DNA from: Gemmatimonadaceae bacterium
Lineage (GTDB): Bacteria > Gemmatimonadota > Gemmatimonadetes > Gemmatimonadales > Gemmatimonadaceae
Assembly (NCBI GenBank): GCA_013361745.1
Contig: JABFXM010000134.1
Coordinates: forward strand, 1-9,308
Direction of reading: 5' to 3'
DNA: 9,308 bases
Positions 1 to 6,740 of this stretch are shown here, piece by piece (position 1 is the stretch's first letter; the number at the start of each line of letters is the position of its first letter). The position numbers and the translations under genes were made by a program. Below the pieces are notes generated by a model. The model was not told where the DNA came from and searched no databases. It worked only from the letters and a program-made list of their open reading frames with translations.

Positions 1-755
1 GGGACGCTCCCGGTGAGCATCTGGAAGGCGACGGCGGCGAGGGAGTACTGGTCGCTCTGCGGGCCTAACGGCCGGCCTGCGCACTGCTCGGGGCTCATGT
101 AGTGCGGGGTCCCGACGATCATCCCGCTCGCCGTGAGCGAGACGTCCTGCATCGCGCGCGCGATGCCGAAGTCGGTCACGAGGACGCGGCCGTCCGCGTC
201 GACGAGGATGTTGCCGCCCTTCACGTCGCGGTGGATGATCCCCCGCTCGTGCGCGGCGGCGAGTCCGGCCGCGGCACCGCGAAAGATCGCGATCACGGCG
301 GGGATGGGCAGCGCCCCCTGGTGCTCGATGATGTCGTCGACGGCGCGCCCGTCGACGAGCTTCATCGCGATGTAGAGCAGGCCGTCGGCCTCGCCGACGC
401 GATAGATCGGGATGACGTTGGGGTGGTCGAGCGACGCGGTCATCCGCGCCTCGCGCTTGAAGCGCTCCGCGCTCTCGGCGGAGAGGGCGAGCTGCGGCGG
501 CATCACCTTGAGCGCGACGGGACGTTGCAGCTCGCGCTCGACGGCGCGGATGACGACGGCCATCCCGCCGCGACCGAGCTCGCGCTCGACGTCGTAGGTC
601 GCGGCGAGACGCTCGCGGACCGTCTCGAGGATGCCGTCGGCGCTGCGGCGCTCGGCGGAGTCGATGCGGCGCGCCTCGTCGGAGACGTCGGCACCGCACT
701 GCGCGCAGAAGCGAGTGCCGTCCTGCACCACCGTGCCGCAGCGGAAGCAGTTCAT
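1..755 (-). CDS. Zinc-ribbon Hanks-type serine/threonine protein kinase, N-terminal part (cut by window edge)
   Basis: Reading the minus strand from the ATG at 755 gives 251 codons with no stop before the window ends, so the C-terminus lies outside. Residues 3-20 form a zinc ribbon (CFRC and CAQC pairs: Cys3, Cys6, Cys17, Cys20). The kinase domain starts near residue 54: glycine loop GRGGMAVV (61-68), ATP-binding Lys83 in VALK, helix-C Glu102, catalytic loop HRDVKGGN (175-182, Asp177), DFG at 195-197, and GTPHYMSPEQ (215-224) of the P+1 region. All catalytic residues seen are intact, so it should phosphorylate Ser/Thr in the cytoplasm; the targets are unknown. The catalytic loop has GG where most bacterial kinases have PE or PS. 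Such kinases often continue into a transmembrane and sensor region, which cannot be seen here. It diverges from the gene at 995 across a 239-bp spacer. No strong ribosome binding site precedes the start. Leu230 uses the rare codon TTA inside the CGTTAGGC motif. Confidence 0.95.
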   Translation of the reverse strand, partial: MNCFRCGTVVQDGTRFCAQCGADVSDEARRIDSAERRSADGILETVRERLAATYDVERELGRGGMAVVIRAVERELQRPVALKVMPPQLALSAESAERFKREARMTASLDHPNVIPIYRVGEADGLLYIAMKLVDGRAVDDIIEHQGALPIPAVIAIFRGAAAGLAAAHERGIIHRDVKGGNILVDADGRVLVTDFGIARAMQDVSLTASGMIVGTPHYMSPEQCAGRPLGPQSDQYSLAAVAFQMLTGSV

Positions 756-994
756 GGCGAGCGGAGATGCCCTATGCGTTGTCGGTGTCACGCTTCTCCA
801 TTGACGATCGCCGGAGGGCCGCGGTTCCGGTACCCGGGAGCGGGCAAGTCGATGCGGGGGCGGCCTCTGGAAGACGAGCATCACCTCGCGTTGGTGACAC
901 GAATCACGAACCGCTCGACGCGAGCCAAGTCGCTGTGGCTCTTCGCGATGCGACGACCGCGGCGGCAGGGTTTCTGCAAATCGGCGCCGGGGTG

Positions 995-1327
995 ATGTAC
1001 AACATCGACGACGTCCACGATCACCTTCGTTCACTCTACCGACACGGCATGGTCTTCACGGATTCGAACGGCGTCGAGTGGCTGGTGACCGAGATCTCGG
1101 ATCCGGCGCTGCGGAGCATTCCCACCGAACGGCTGCGGATGCCGGAGTTCAAGAGTGGGTGGCTGCTCTTCCAGTCGCAGCACATCAAGAAGCGGCTCGC
1201 GCCCTACCCCGACGACTGGCGGGCGATGGAGCCCGCGGAGCTCGAGCGCCTGCTGGCGAAGGCGAAGCCGGCGCCGACGACGATCCGTCCCTCGCTCACC
1301 GGGGAGTTCCCGAGACTCGAGCGTTAG
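995..1327 (+). CDS. Hypothetical protein, 110 aa
   Basis: I do not recognise this family. The protein (starting MYNIDDVHDHL) is soluble, with no signal peptide or membrane segment. It has a central stretch reading VFTDSNGVEWLVTEISDP (20-37), which looks like a small beta-rich core (a strand, a turn at DSNG, then a strand). A charged region and a helical AELERLLAKAK segment (81-91) follow, then a Pro-rich tail. Coding support comes from the strong G/C bias at third positions from codon 1 onward. Upstream in the same frame, bases 767-994 lose this bias, so I take ATG 995 as the start; GTG 992 is directly adjacent, and GGGG just before the ATG could serve as a weak ribosome binding site. The stop TAG lies inside a CGTTAGGC motif. 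The rhomboid gene follows on the same strand after 42 bp, so the two may be cotranscribed. Function unknown. Confidence 0.75.
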   Translation: MYNIDDVHDHLRSLYRHGMVFTDSNGVEWLVTEISDPALRSIPTERLRMPEFKSGWLLFQSQHIKKRLAPYPDDWRAMEPAELERLLAKAKPAPTTIRPSLTGEFPRLER

Positions 1328-1329
1328 GC
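1322..1329 (+). repeat. CGTTAGGC octamer motif (one of six copies)
   Basis: Copies lie at 1322-1329, 1965-1972, 2333-2340, 6024-6031 and 6390-6397 on the plus strand and at 63-70 on the minus strand. The five plus-strand copies extend to GCGTTAGGC. Each copy is on the coding strand of its gene. At 1322 and 2333 the motif carries the gene's TAG stop; in the other four it supplies a TTA leucine codon followed by GGC glycine. These four are the only in-frame TTA codons I found in the annotated genes. The role is unknown. Confidence 0.7.
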
Positions 1330-1369
1330 AGCCGCCCGGCCGACGCAGGTTGTCGGCGGCCCTCCGCGG

Positions 1370-2338
1370 ATGCATCTTCGGCGGTCCCGACCCGCCGAGC
1401 CCGAGATGCCCGCGCCCCTGGAAGTCGAAGCGAGAAGGAAGGCGCTGCTCTGGATCGCCGGGCTCGTCGCCGCGGCGACGCTGTGGCTGTGGGGCGCGCG
1501 CGGCTCGATGCACTCCTTCGCCTTCCTGATCTTCGGCGGAGTCCTCCTCTTCACCTACGGCGCGCTCGCGCGCTGGCGCCAGGTACGCAACGTCGAGCCG
1601 CTGGACCTGAGCGATCCGGATGCGGTCGCACGGGCGATCGCGGCGCGGCAGGCGCACGAGGAGGCGATCGCGCGGCACACGGCGCGAATCAGCTCGCGCC
1701 GGCCGTACGCGACCTGGGCGCTGCTCGCGATGATCGTGGCGGTCTCTGCGCTCGAGGTCCCCGCCGGAGAGGCGTGGGTCGAGCGCGCGGGGCTGGTGAA
1801 GCCGCTGGCGCGCGAGGGGCAGTGGTGGCGGCTCCTCACGGGTACCTACCTGCACGCGGGGCTGCTGCACATCTGGATGAACGGGCTCTCGCTGCGGAAC
1901 GTGGGCACGGTGATGGAGGCGTACACGCCGCGGACGCGGCTGCCCCTGGTCTACCTCCTCTCGGCGTTAGGCGCGAGCGTGGCGAGCGTGGTGTTCGTCC
2001 CGGCGGGTGCGTCGGTCGGTGCGTCGGGTGCGATCCTCGGGCTGCTCGGCTATCTGATCGTCCTCGCGAGGCGGAGACCGGACGAGATCTTCCCGGGGAT
2101 GCGCTCGGCGCTGGTGACCGCGGCACTGCTGACGGCGTACCTCGGCATCTTCGGCTTCGCCTTCATCGACAACGCGGCGCACGCGGGGGGCTTCGTGACG
2201 GGGGCACTGCTCGGCATGGCGACTATCCCGCGCGACGGGCGCCCGGCGGCGCGGATCTGGGAGGTGCTCGGCGTCGCGTCGTGGGTCGTGCTGGGCGCGG
2301 GCGCGATCTTCACGGCGGTGATGCTGCTGCGGCGTTAG
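1370..2338 (+). CDS. Rhomboid family intramembrane serine protease
   Basis: A 322-aa membrane protease expected to cut the transmembrane segments of other membrane proteins within the bilayer. Two N-terminal hydrophobic segments (about 25-41 and 48-64) precede a charged linker (70-110). The rhomboid core then runs from about 112 to 282, with a further helix at 297-319. Diagnostic motifs are all present: WWRLLT (152-157) in the first loop, HAGLLHIWMNG with His167 and Asn171 matching the oxyanion-side His/Asn pair, GASG (217-220) with nucleophile Ser219, and AHAGG (270-274) with catalytic His271. It should therefore be active; the substrate is unknown. The start is uncertain: ATG 1370 is the longest form, but the first 12 codons have weaker third-position G/C bias, and ATG 1406 (residue 13) is an equally good candidate. 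Neither has a clear ribosome binding site. Leu200 is the rare codon TTA and the stop is TAG, both within CGTTAGGC motifs. Confidence 0.93.
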   Translation: MHLRRSRPAEPEMPAPLEVEARRKALLWIAGLVAAATLWLWGARGSMHSFAFLIFGGVLLFTYGALARWRQVRNVEPLDLSDPDAVARAIAARQAHEEAIARHTARISSRRPYATWALLAMIVAVSALEVPAGEAWVERAGLVKPLAREGQWWRLLTGTYLHAGLLHIWMNGLSLRNVGTVMEAYTPRTRLPLVYLLSALGASVASVVFVPAGASVGASGAILGLLGYLIVLARRRPDEIFPGMRSALVTAALLTAYLGIFGFAFIDNAAHAGGFVTGALLGMATIPRDGRPAARIWEVLGVASWVVLGAGAIFTAVMLLRR

Positions 2339-2399
2339 GCGCGACTCGTCGGGGGCATCGGAACGCGCCGTGTGGCGTGGGAGCTCCTTCCGGCATCGG

Positions 2400-2486
2400 C
2401 ACGGATTCTCACGGATGCGGCTTTGGGGCATCCGGCCGAGATGATTTGCCGCCTGTCCCAGGGTGCCGTATCCGTGACGATCCGTG
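2400..2486. repeat. Imperfect hairpin made of ATCCGTG/CACGGAT repeats
   Basis: Arms 2400-2421 and 2465-2486 are inverted copies matching at 19 of 22 positions. Inside, GGGGCA (2425-2430) can pair with TGTCCC (2454-2459) with one G-T wobble, leaving a loop of about 23 nt. Each arm is itself a direct repeat with a 10-bp period: CACGGAT twice on the left, and ATCCGTG, ATCCGTG, ATCCGT at 2470, 2480 and 2490 on the right. It begins about 60 bp after the rhomboid stop and could end transcription from either side, but it has no T-tract. It looks like a dispersed intergenic repeat; copies elsewhere in the genome would confirm this. Confidence 0.65.
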
Positions 2487-2507
2487 TAGATCCGTCCAGA
2501 TCGTCGT

Positions 2508-2719
2508 TCACTCGTCGATGCCAGCACGCAGCGGCGTGTACCCCCCGTCGCGGAAGCCGAAGGTGACGAAGGTGTGCGCCGGCCGTGGTGACCGCTGGAG
2601 GGCTCGACGAACGCAACGGCAGCGAGCGCGAGCGTTGCGAGCACGAGGGGCGTGACGCGGTGGGGGTCGAGCTGGTTCGGGCATGGGGGCGCCTTGACGA
2701 GCGGTCGAGTCGGCTGCAT
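2508..2719 (-). pseudogene. Small membrane-anchored protein gene split by a frameshift
   Basis: On the minus strand an ATG at 2719 opens a frame with strong third-position G/C bias. It encodes about 40 residues: a Pro-rich start followed by a hydrophobic segment VTPLVLATLALAAVAF typical of a single membrane anchor or signal sequence. Near 2575-2605 the coding signal moves to another frame, which continues as AHTFVTFGFRDGGYTPLRAG and ends IDE before the TGA at 2508-2510. In that second frame 21 of 23 codons end in G or C. One extra base would join the halves into a protein of about 70 aa. The six-C run at 2541-2546 is not the cause, because the second frame is already the biased one upstream of it. 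This may be a true inactivation, a sequencing or assembly error, or less likely a recoding site. I do not recognise the family. Confidence 0.5.
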
Positions 2720-2722
2720 TCA

Positions 2723-2728
2723 CTCCTC
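2723..2728 (-). promoter_or_regulatory. Ribosome binding site of the frameshifted minus-strand gene
   Basis: On the minus strand GAGGAG lies three bases (TGA) before the ATG at 2719. It is the clearest Shine-Dalgarno sequence in the window and is the main reason for choosing that start and for thinking the small reading frame was once a real gene. The spacing is slightly short. Confidence 0.5.
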
Positions 2729-2837
2729 GACGACGATGCACGCCACGCCCGGTTTCCGGTGCGTTGCGCGGGTGGTGCGTCGACGGTCATGAGGGACGCG
2801 GAGCTCCGCTCTTCACTTCTCACGCACGGGTGCCGTC

Positions 2838-3326
2838 ATGTCGACCATGTCCGATCGCGGTTTCGTGGCGTACGCAGCACCGACGACGTCGCAGCGGGTG
2901 CTCAAGGCGTATCTCTGGTTCATCGCGCTCTTCCACCTGTTCGTGGGACTCTCGGTGAACATGTCGGCGACGTTCACGCAGATGATCGCCAATGGGTACG
3001 GCGCGCACGTGGACTGGACGCCGCAGTTCACGTACATCCTGCATCCGCTCGGCGCGTTCATGATCGTGCTCGGCCTCCTCGCCGGCGCGGCGGCGCGAGA
3101 GCCGGAACGCTACGAGGCGGTGATCCTCGGCTTCGTCGTGCTCTTCGCGATCCGCGCGCTGCATCGCGTGGTCTACGGCGACGTGCTGTCGCAGGCGTTC
3201 GGGATCCCGGCGTCGCACAACACGGCGAACCTGATCATCTTCGCGGTGCAGGCGGTCGGCCTGTTCGTCCTCTGGCGCGCGTCGCGCCCCCGCGTGCGCG
3301 CCACCACCACCGCCGCGACGGCGTGA
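2838..3326 (+). CDS. Four-helix integral membrane protein (DoxX-like shape)
   Basis: A 162-aa protein with four predicted membrane helices: about 21-41, 66-86, 94-115 and 129-147. A loop between helices 1 and 2 carries NGYGAHVDW. A short N-terminal tail and a basic C-terminal tail (ending in an Ala/Thr-rich stretch) are probably cytoplasmic. The size and helix pattern resemble small DoxX-like or DUF4345-type proteins, but I see no motif that settles the family, so the function is open. His109-Arg110 in helix 3 and His69-Pro70 in helix 2 are polar residues within or beside the membrane. The start is ATG 2838; ATG 2847 (residue 4) is a close alternative, and neither has a good ribosome binding site. 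Its stop overlaps the start of the hydroxylase gene by four bases (GTGA), so the two are translated together and probably act together. Confidence 0.85.
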   Translation: MSTMSDRGFVAYAAPTTSQRVLKAYLWFIALFHLFVGLSVNMSATFTQMIANGYGAHVDWTPQFTYILHPLGAFMIVLGLLAGAAAREPERYEAVILGFVVLFAIRALHRVVYGDVLSQAFGIPASHNTANLIIFAVQAVGLFVLWRASRPRVRATTTAATA

Positions 3327-4210
3327 CGGTCGCCGCGTTCCTCGGCGCAACGGTCGCGGTCCAGGCGCTCTTCCTCGGTCTCGACCTCGCCGACCGCCAC
3401 GCGACGCGCGGGACGCGCTATGACGGCGAGCGGCTGCGGCCGCAGTCGCTCGCCTTCCTGCTCGTCGTGATCGCCGCCTTCTTCGCGATCCAGGCGGCGG
3501 GGTTCGCGTTCGTGCCGAGGGTCGACGCGCTGGTGGCGTGGGTGCGCGAGCGTGTGGCACGGGGGATCCCCGCGATGCCCGCGCCGCGCGGCTGGCGATT
3601 GGCGATCCTCGCCACGGGATTGTTCTACATGGCGGGGTTCGTGGACTACGCGTGGCATCGCTGGTTCAGCCACAACCGCTGGTTCTGGTTCACGCACGAG
3701 AGCCACCATCTGCCGACGCAGGTGTTCGTCGGAATGCCGGGCCTGGGCGTCAGACCATTCGCGGTGCTCACGGTCGTGCCGCTGGTCGCGTTCACGGCGG
3801 CGCTGACGTACGGCATCCTGCGCCTCCTCGGCCGTCCGATGTGGGAATGGACCGTGTTCCAGATTCCCCTGCTCCTCGCGAGCACGCTGCTCGTCACGAG
3901 CCACTCGTCGTTCATGCGGCGCGGCTGGCTCGCGCACGACGTGCTGCGCCGGCTGGCGCTGACGACGCCGCAGGAGCACGTGCTGCATCACACGACGGAC
4001 CTGCGCGGAAACTACGGCAACTTCACGACGCTCTGGGACCGGCTGTTCGGGACGTATCTCGATCCGCGGCTGGCCGAGCATCGCGACAAGCGTTACGGGC
4101 TGGCGTACGACCAGGATTTTCTCGGCGCGATCACCGCGGGCGCGGTGCGGCTACCGCCGTCGTGGCGGAAGCGATTCCAGCTCGACCGCTATCTGAACAT
4201 CGAGCGTTGA
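3323..4210 (+). CDS. Fatty acid hydroxylase / sterol desaturase family membrane enzyme
   Basis: A 295-aa di-iron membrane oxygenase of the fatty acid hydroxylase superfamily, which uses O2 to hydroxylate or desaturate lipid substrates. The start is GTG 3323 inside the upstream stop (GTGA overlap); no upstream in-frame ATG keeps coding bias. Membrane segments lie at about 3-20, 42-64, 92-109, 145-168 and 178-193. Histidine clusters are in the expected order: HRWFSH (112-117), HESHH (125-129), TSHSS (192-196), and EHVLHH (218-223), followed by the family's closing signature NYGN and WDRLFGTY (238-245). All metal ligands seem present, so it should be active. The electron donor and substrate are unknown. 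The only close partner is the coupled four-helix protein, which may help with membrane assembly or substrate access. Other family members act on carotenoids, sterols or alkylglycerols, and these cannot be told apart here. Confidence 0.9.
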   Translation: MTVAAFLGATVAVQALFLGLDLADRHATRGTRYDGERLRPQSLAFLLVVIAAFFAIQAAGFAFVPRVDALVAWVRERVARGIPAMPAPRGWRLAILATGLFYMAGFVDYAWHRWFSHNRWFWFTHESHHLPTQVFVGMPGLGVRPFAVLTVVPLVAFTAALTYGILRLLGRPMWEWTVFQIPLLLASTLLVTSHSSFMRRGWLAHDVLRRLALTTPQEHVLHHTTDLRGNYGNFTTLWDRLFGTYLDPRLAEHRDKRYGLAYDQDFLGAITAGAVRLPPSWRKRFQLDRYLNIER

Positions 4211-4218
4211 CCGGCGGC

Positions 4219-4249
4219 GCGCGGCTACGTCATCCGACGTATGCCGCGT
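4219..4249 (+). terminator. Hairpin after the hydroxylase gene, possible terminator
   Basis: TACGTC (4226-4231) and GACGTA (4236-4241) form a perfect stem around the loop ATCC. Beyond a one-base bulge at 4242, the stem continues for six more Watson-Crick pairs (4220-4225 with 4243-4248) and a G-T pair. It starts nine bases after the stop and lies before the next operon. There is no T-tract, so it is not a classical intrinsic terminator; it could instead protect the 3' end of the message or act in the leader of the downstream operon. Confidence 0.4.
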
Positions 4250-4298
4250 CGCGGCGCGCGGTCGTACGATGCAGCAGCGAACCACCTGAAGCCCCCAC

Positions 4299-5102
4299 AT
4301 GAGCGGAACATCGGCAACACTCGACACGCTCGTCCGTCCGGCAGCCCCGCGCCGGACGCTCGTCGCGCGCACGATCGCGATCCGCGAGCTCGACGCGGCG
4401 ACGCGCGACGCGGCCTTCGCGCTCTTTCGCGGCGCGTACGAGGGCACGTCGCGCGAGCGCTTCGAGCACGACTTCGCGGAGAAGCAGCACGTGATCCTGC
4501 TCCACGACCGCGAGAGCGGCGCGCTGAAGGGGTTCTCGACGGTGCTCGTGCGTGCGGTGGACTCGCCGCGCGGCCCGGCGACGGTGGTCTTCTCCGGGGA
4601 CACGGTGATCGATCGCGAGTACTGGGGGCAGAAGCAGCTGCAGCTCGCCTTCGCGCGGCTGCTCGCGCGGCTGAAGCTCGCCGCGCCCGCCCGTCCGCTC
4701 TACTGGTTCCTCATCTCGAAGGGGTATCGCACCTACCTGCTGCTCGCGAACGCCTTTCCCCGCGCCGTTCCGCGCGCGGGGAGCGCCGAGGATCCGCGGC
4801 TGCGCGCGTTGCTCGACGCGATGGCGAGCGAGCGCTTCGGCGGGCAGTACGACGCGAGCGCGGGAGTCGTGCGGTACGACACGCCGCACGAGCGTGTGCG
4901 CGATGGCGTCGCGCCGGTGACGGAGCGCGCGCTCGCGAACCGGCACGTCCGTTTCTTCGTCGCGCGGAACCCCGATCACGCTGCGGGTGTGGAACTGGCC
5001 TGCCTCGCCGACGTGCGGCTGCGCGATCTCGCGCGCGCGATGCTGCGCTTCAGCGCGGTGCGCGCATGGCGCGCGCTCGGGCTCGGGGGGACGGCGCGAT
5101 GA
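4299..5102 (+). CDS. GNAT-like acyltransferase, first gene of the GH3/Rieske operon
   Basis: A 267-aa soluble protein whose N-terminal half fits a GNAT acyltransferase fold. It has IAIRELD near residue 27, a helix with AYEGTSRERFEHDF (46-59), strands HVILLHD (64-70) and KGFSTVLVRAV (77-87), and the central VVFSGDTVIDREYWGQ (96-111) leading to a helix. YWFLISKGYRTYLLL (135-149) looks like the core strand and helix after the acyl-CoA site. The usual glycine-rich acyl-CoA loop (R/Q-x-x-G-x-G/A) is replaced by WGQKQLQ, so the donor may not be acetyl-CoA. The C-terminal 90 residues are of unknown role. The start is ATG 4299; the ribosome binding site is weak. The stop overlaps the GH3 start (ATGA). 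Given the neighbours, a role in acyl transfer or amide formation on the operon's product is likely but is inference. Confidence 0.75.
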   Translation: MSGTSATLDTLVRPAAPRRTLVARTIAIRELDAATRDAAFALFRGAYEGTSRERFEHDFAEKQHVILLHDRESGALKGFSTVLVRAVDSPRGPATVVFSGDTVIDREYWGQKQLQLAFARLLARLKLAAPARPLYWFLISKGYRTYLLLANAFPRAVPRAGSAEDPRLRALLDAMASERFGGQYDASAGVVRYDTPHERVRDGVAPVTERALANRHVRFFVARNPDHAAGVELACLADVRLRDLARAMLRFSAVRAWRALGLGGTAR

Positions 5103-6736
5103 CCTTCCTTCCACTCGTCGCGAACCTGACGACCGCCGCCGCGGCGGCACCGGCACGATCGCGCTTCGCGCTGGCGCTGCGCCGGCCGCGCGAGGCGCAG
5201 GCGCGCATCCTCGCCCGGATCCTCCGCGCGAACGAGCAGTCGCAGTATGGCACGAAGCACGACTTCGCCTCGATCCGCGACGCACGCGAGTTCGCGGAGC
5301 GCGTTCCGTTGACGGACTACGACACGCTCTCGCCGTGGATCGAGCGCGCGGCGCGCGGCGAGGAGGGGGTGCTCACGGGCTCTCCGATCCGATTCATGGA
5401 GCCGACCGGAGGCTCGTCGGGGATGCTGAAGCTCGTCCCCTACACGACCGAGCTGCTGGCCGAGTTCTCGGCGGCGACGATGCCCTGGCTCTGCGACCTC
5501 GTGTCGCGCCGGCCGGCGATCGCGTTCGGGCGCGCGTACTGGTCGATCACCCCGCCGGCGCGAGTCGCCGCGCGGACGGACGGCGGAATCCCGATCGGGA
5601 TGGGTGACGACGCGGACTACTTCCCCGCCCCGTTGCGGGCGCTGCTGCGCCGCTCGCTCGCCGTGCCGGGGATGGTCTCGACCGCGCCGGACGTCGCGAC
5701 GTGCCGGTATCTCACGCTGCTCGCGCTGCTCGCCGCGCCCGACCTGAGCTTCATCTCCGTCTGGAGTCCGAGCTTCCTGACGCTGCTCGCGGATGCGCTG
5801 GACGAGCACTTCGACTCGCTGCTGCACGACCTCGCGTATGGCACGATCGGCGCACGCGTCCCGACGCGGCTCGCGCTGCGGGTGGTCGCGGAGCTTCCGC
5901 CGAACCCGCCGCTCGCGCGGGCGCTGCGGCGCCGGTTCGGACGGAGCGCGCCGCGCGACCTCGGCGAGATCTGGCGCGGGCTGACGCTGATCTCCTGCTG
6001 GACGGATGCCAGCGCCGGCCGCGCGTTAGGCGGGCTGCGCGAGCGCTTCCCGAAGGTCGAGATCCAGGGAAAGGGGCTGCTCGCGACGGAGGGGGTCGTC
6101 TCGATCCCGATGCTCGGGCGCGGGTTTCCCGTCGCCGCGGTCGCGTCGCACTACCTCGAGTTCCTTGATCCGCGCGACGGGCGATCGTTCGGCGCGCACG
6201 AGGTGGAGATCGGGGGAACATACGAGGTGGCGTTGACGACCGGGGGCGGGCTCTATCGCTACCGGCTGCGCGACCTCGTGCGGGTGGAAGGACGCCTGCA
6301 CCGGGCGCCGCAGCTCTCCTTCGTCGGCCGCGCCGACCGGGCGAGCGACATCGCCGGCGAGAAGCTGACGCAGCCGCTCGTCGAGCACGCGTTAGGCATG
6401 GCGGCCCGCGCGGCGGGAGTGGATGCGCGCTTCGCGATGCTCGCGCCGGCGTGGACGCCGACGCCGCACTACCGGCTCTACGTCGAGGCGCCCGCGGCGC
6501 AGGCGCACGGCCTCGCCATCGCGCTCGACCGCGAGCTGCTCGGCGCGCATCACTACGCGCTCTGCCGGTCGCTCGGGCAGCTCGGACCGGTGGAAGGGGT
6601 GAGCGTGCGCGAGGGAGAGCGAAGCTACGAGCGCGCCTGTGCCGATCGCGGGCAGCGTGCGGGGGCGGTCAAGCCGCCGGCGCTCGAGTCGACGCCGGGA
6701 TGGGATCGCTGGTTCGAGCACGGTGATTCGCGGTGA
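5099..6736 (+). CDS. GH3-family acyl-adenylating enzyme (acyl-amido synthetase)
   Basis: A 545-aa protein of the GH3 family in the ANL adenylate-forming superfamily. GH3 enzymes activate a carboxylic acid with ATP and, in the characterised plant members, conjugate it to an amino acid. Motifs in order: the phosphate-binding loop EPTGGSSGMLKLVPYT (101-116) with Lys111; VWSPSFL (221-227), typical of the substrate region; KGLLATEGVV (325-334), the ATEG adenine-site motif; YRYRLRDLVRVEG (386-398) with ribose-binding Asp392 and the hinge; and FVGRADRASDIAGEKL (408-423), which includes the EK of the C-terminal lobe. The full set is intact and the length is normal for the family. It starts at ATG 5099 inside the upstream stop (ATGA), so translation is coupled to the GNAT gene. 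Leu310 and Leu432 both use the rare codon TTA within CGTTAGGC motifs. The acid and amine substrates are unknown. Confidence 0.9.
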   Translation: MTFLPLVANLTTAAAAAPARSRFALALRRPREAQARILARILRANEQSQYGTKHDFASIRDAREFAERVPLTDYDTLSPWIERAARGEEGVLTGSPIRFMEPTGGSSGMLKLVPYTTELLAEFSAATMPWLCDLVSRRPAIAFGRAYWSITPPARVAARTDGGIPIGMGDDADYFPAPLRALLRRSLAVPGMVSTAPDVATCRYLTLLALLAAPDLSFISVWSPSFLTLLADALDEHFDSLLHDLAYGTIGARVPTRLALRVVAELPPNPPLARALRRRFGRSAPRDLGEIWRGLTLISCWTDASAGRALGGLRERFPKVEIQGKGLLATEGVVSIPMLGRGFPVAAVASHYLEFLDPRDGRSFGAHEVEIGGTYEVALTTGGGLYRYRLRDLVRVEGRLHRAPQLSFVGRADRASDIAGEKLTQPLVEHALGMAARAAGVDARFAMLAPAWTPTPHYRLYVEAPAAQAHGLAIALDRELLGAHHYALCRSLGQLGPVEGVSVREGERSYERACADRGQRAGAVKPPALESTPGWDRWFEHGDSR

Positions 6737-6740
6737 CGCG

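Noticed and set aside
801..830. TTGACG as a sigma70-type -35 box
   Set aside because: No acceptable -10 hexamer lies 16-18 bases downstream on the plus strand.
767..994. Longer N-terminus for the 110-aa protein starting at 767
   Set aside because: Third-position G/C bias is lost before 995 and the peptide has no sensible fold; this spacer is better read as the divergent promoter region.
102..995. Long plus-strand open frame opposite the kinase
   Set aside because: It is the antisense shadow of the kinase gene; its protein is Arg/Asp/His-rich with no domain, and the minus-strand frame has all the kinase motifs.
1337..1356. GCCGAC/GTCGGC inverted repeat between the 110-aa gene and the rhomboid gene as a terminator
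   Set aside because: The stem is only six pairs with no T-tract, and the genes are close enough to be cotranscribed.
2798..2809. 12-bp palindrome GCGGAGCTCCGC upstream of the four-helix gene as an operator
   Set aside because: At this base composition several 12-bp perfect palindromes are expected by chance in a window of this size, and nothing else supports it.
2585..3322. In-frame upstream extension of the hydroxylase to give a 541-aa protein
   Set aside because: This part overlaps the four-helix protein gene and is Arg-rich with no family resemblance; the GTG at 3323 gives a normal-length enzyme.
4241..5098. In-frame upstream extension of the GH3 enzyme to 831 aa
   Set aside because: It overlaps the GNAT gene in another frame and is an Arg/Ala-rich shadow; the coupled ATG at 5099 fits the family length.
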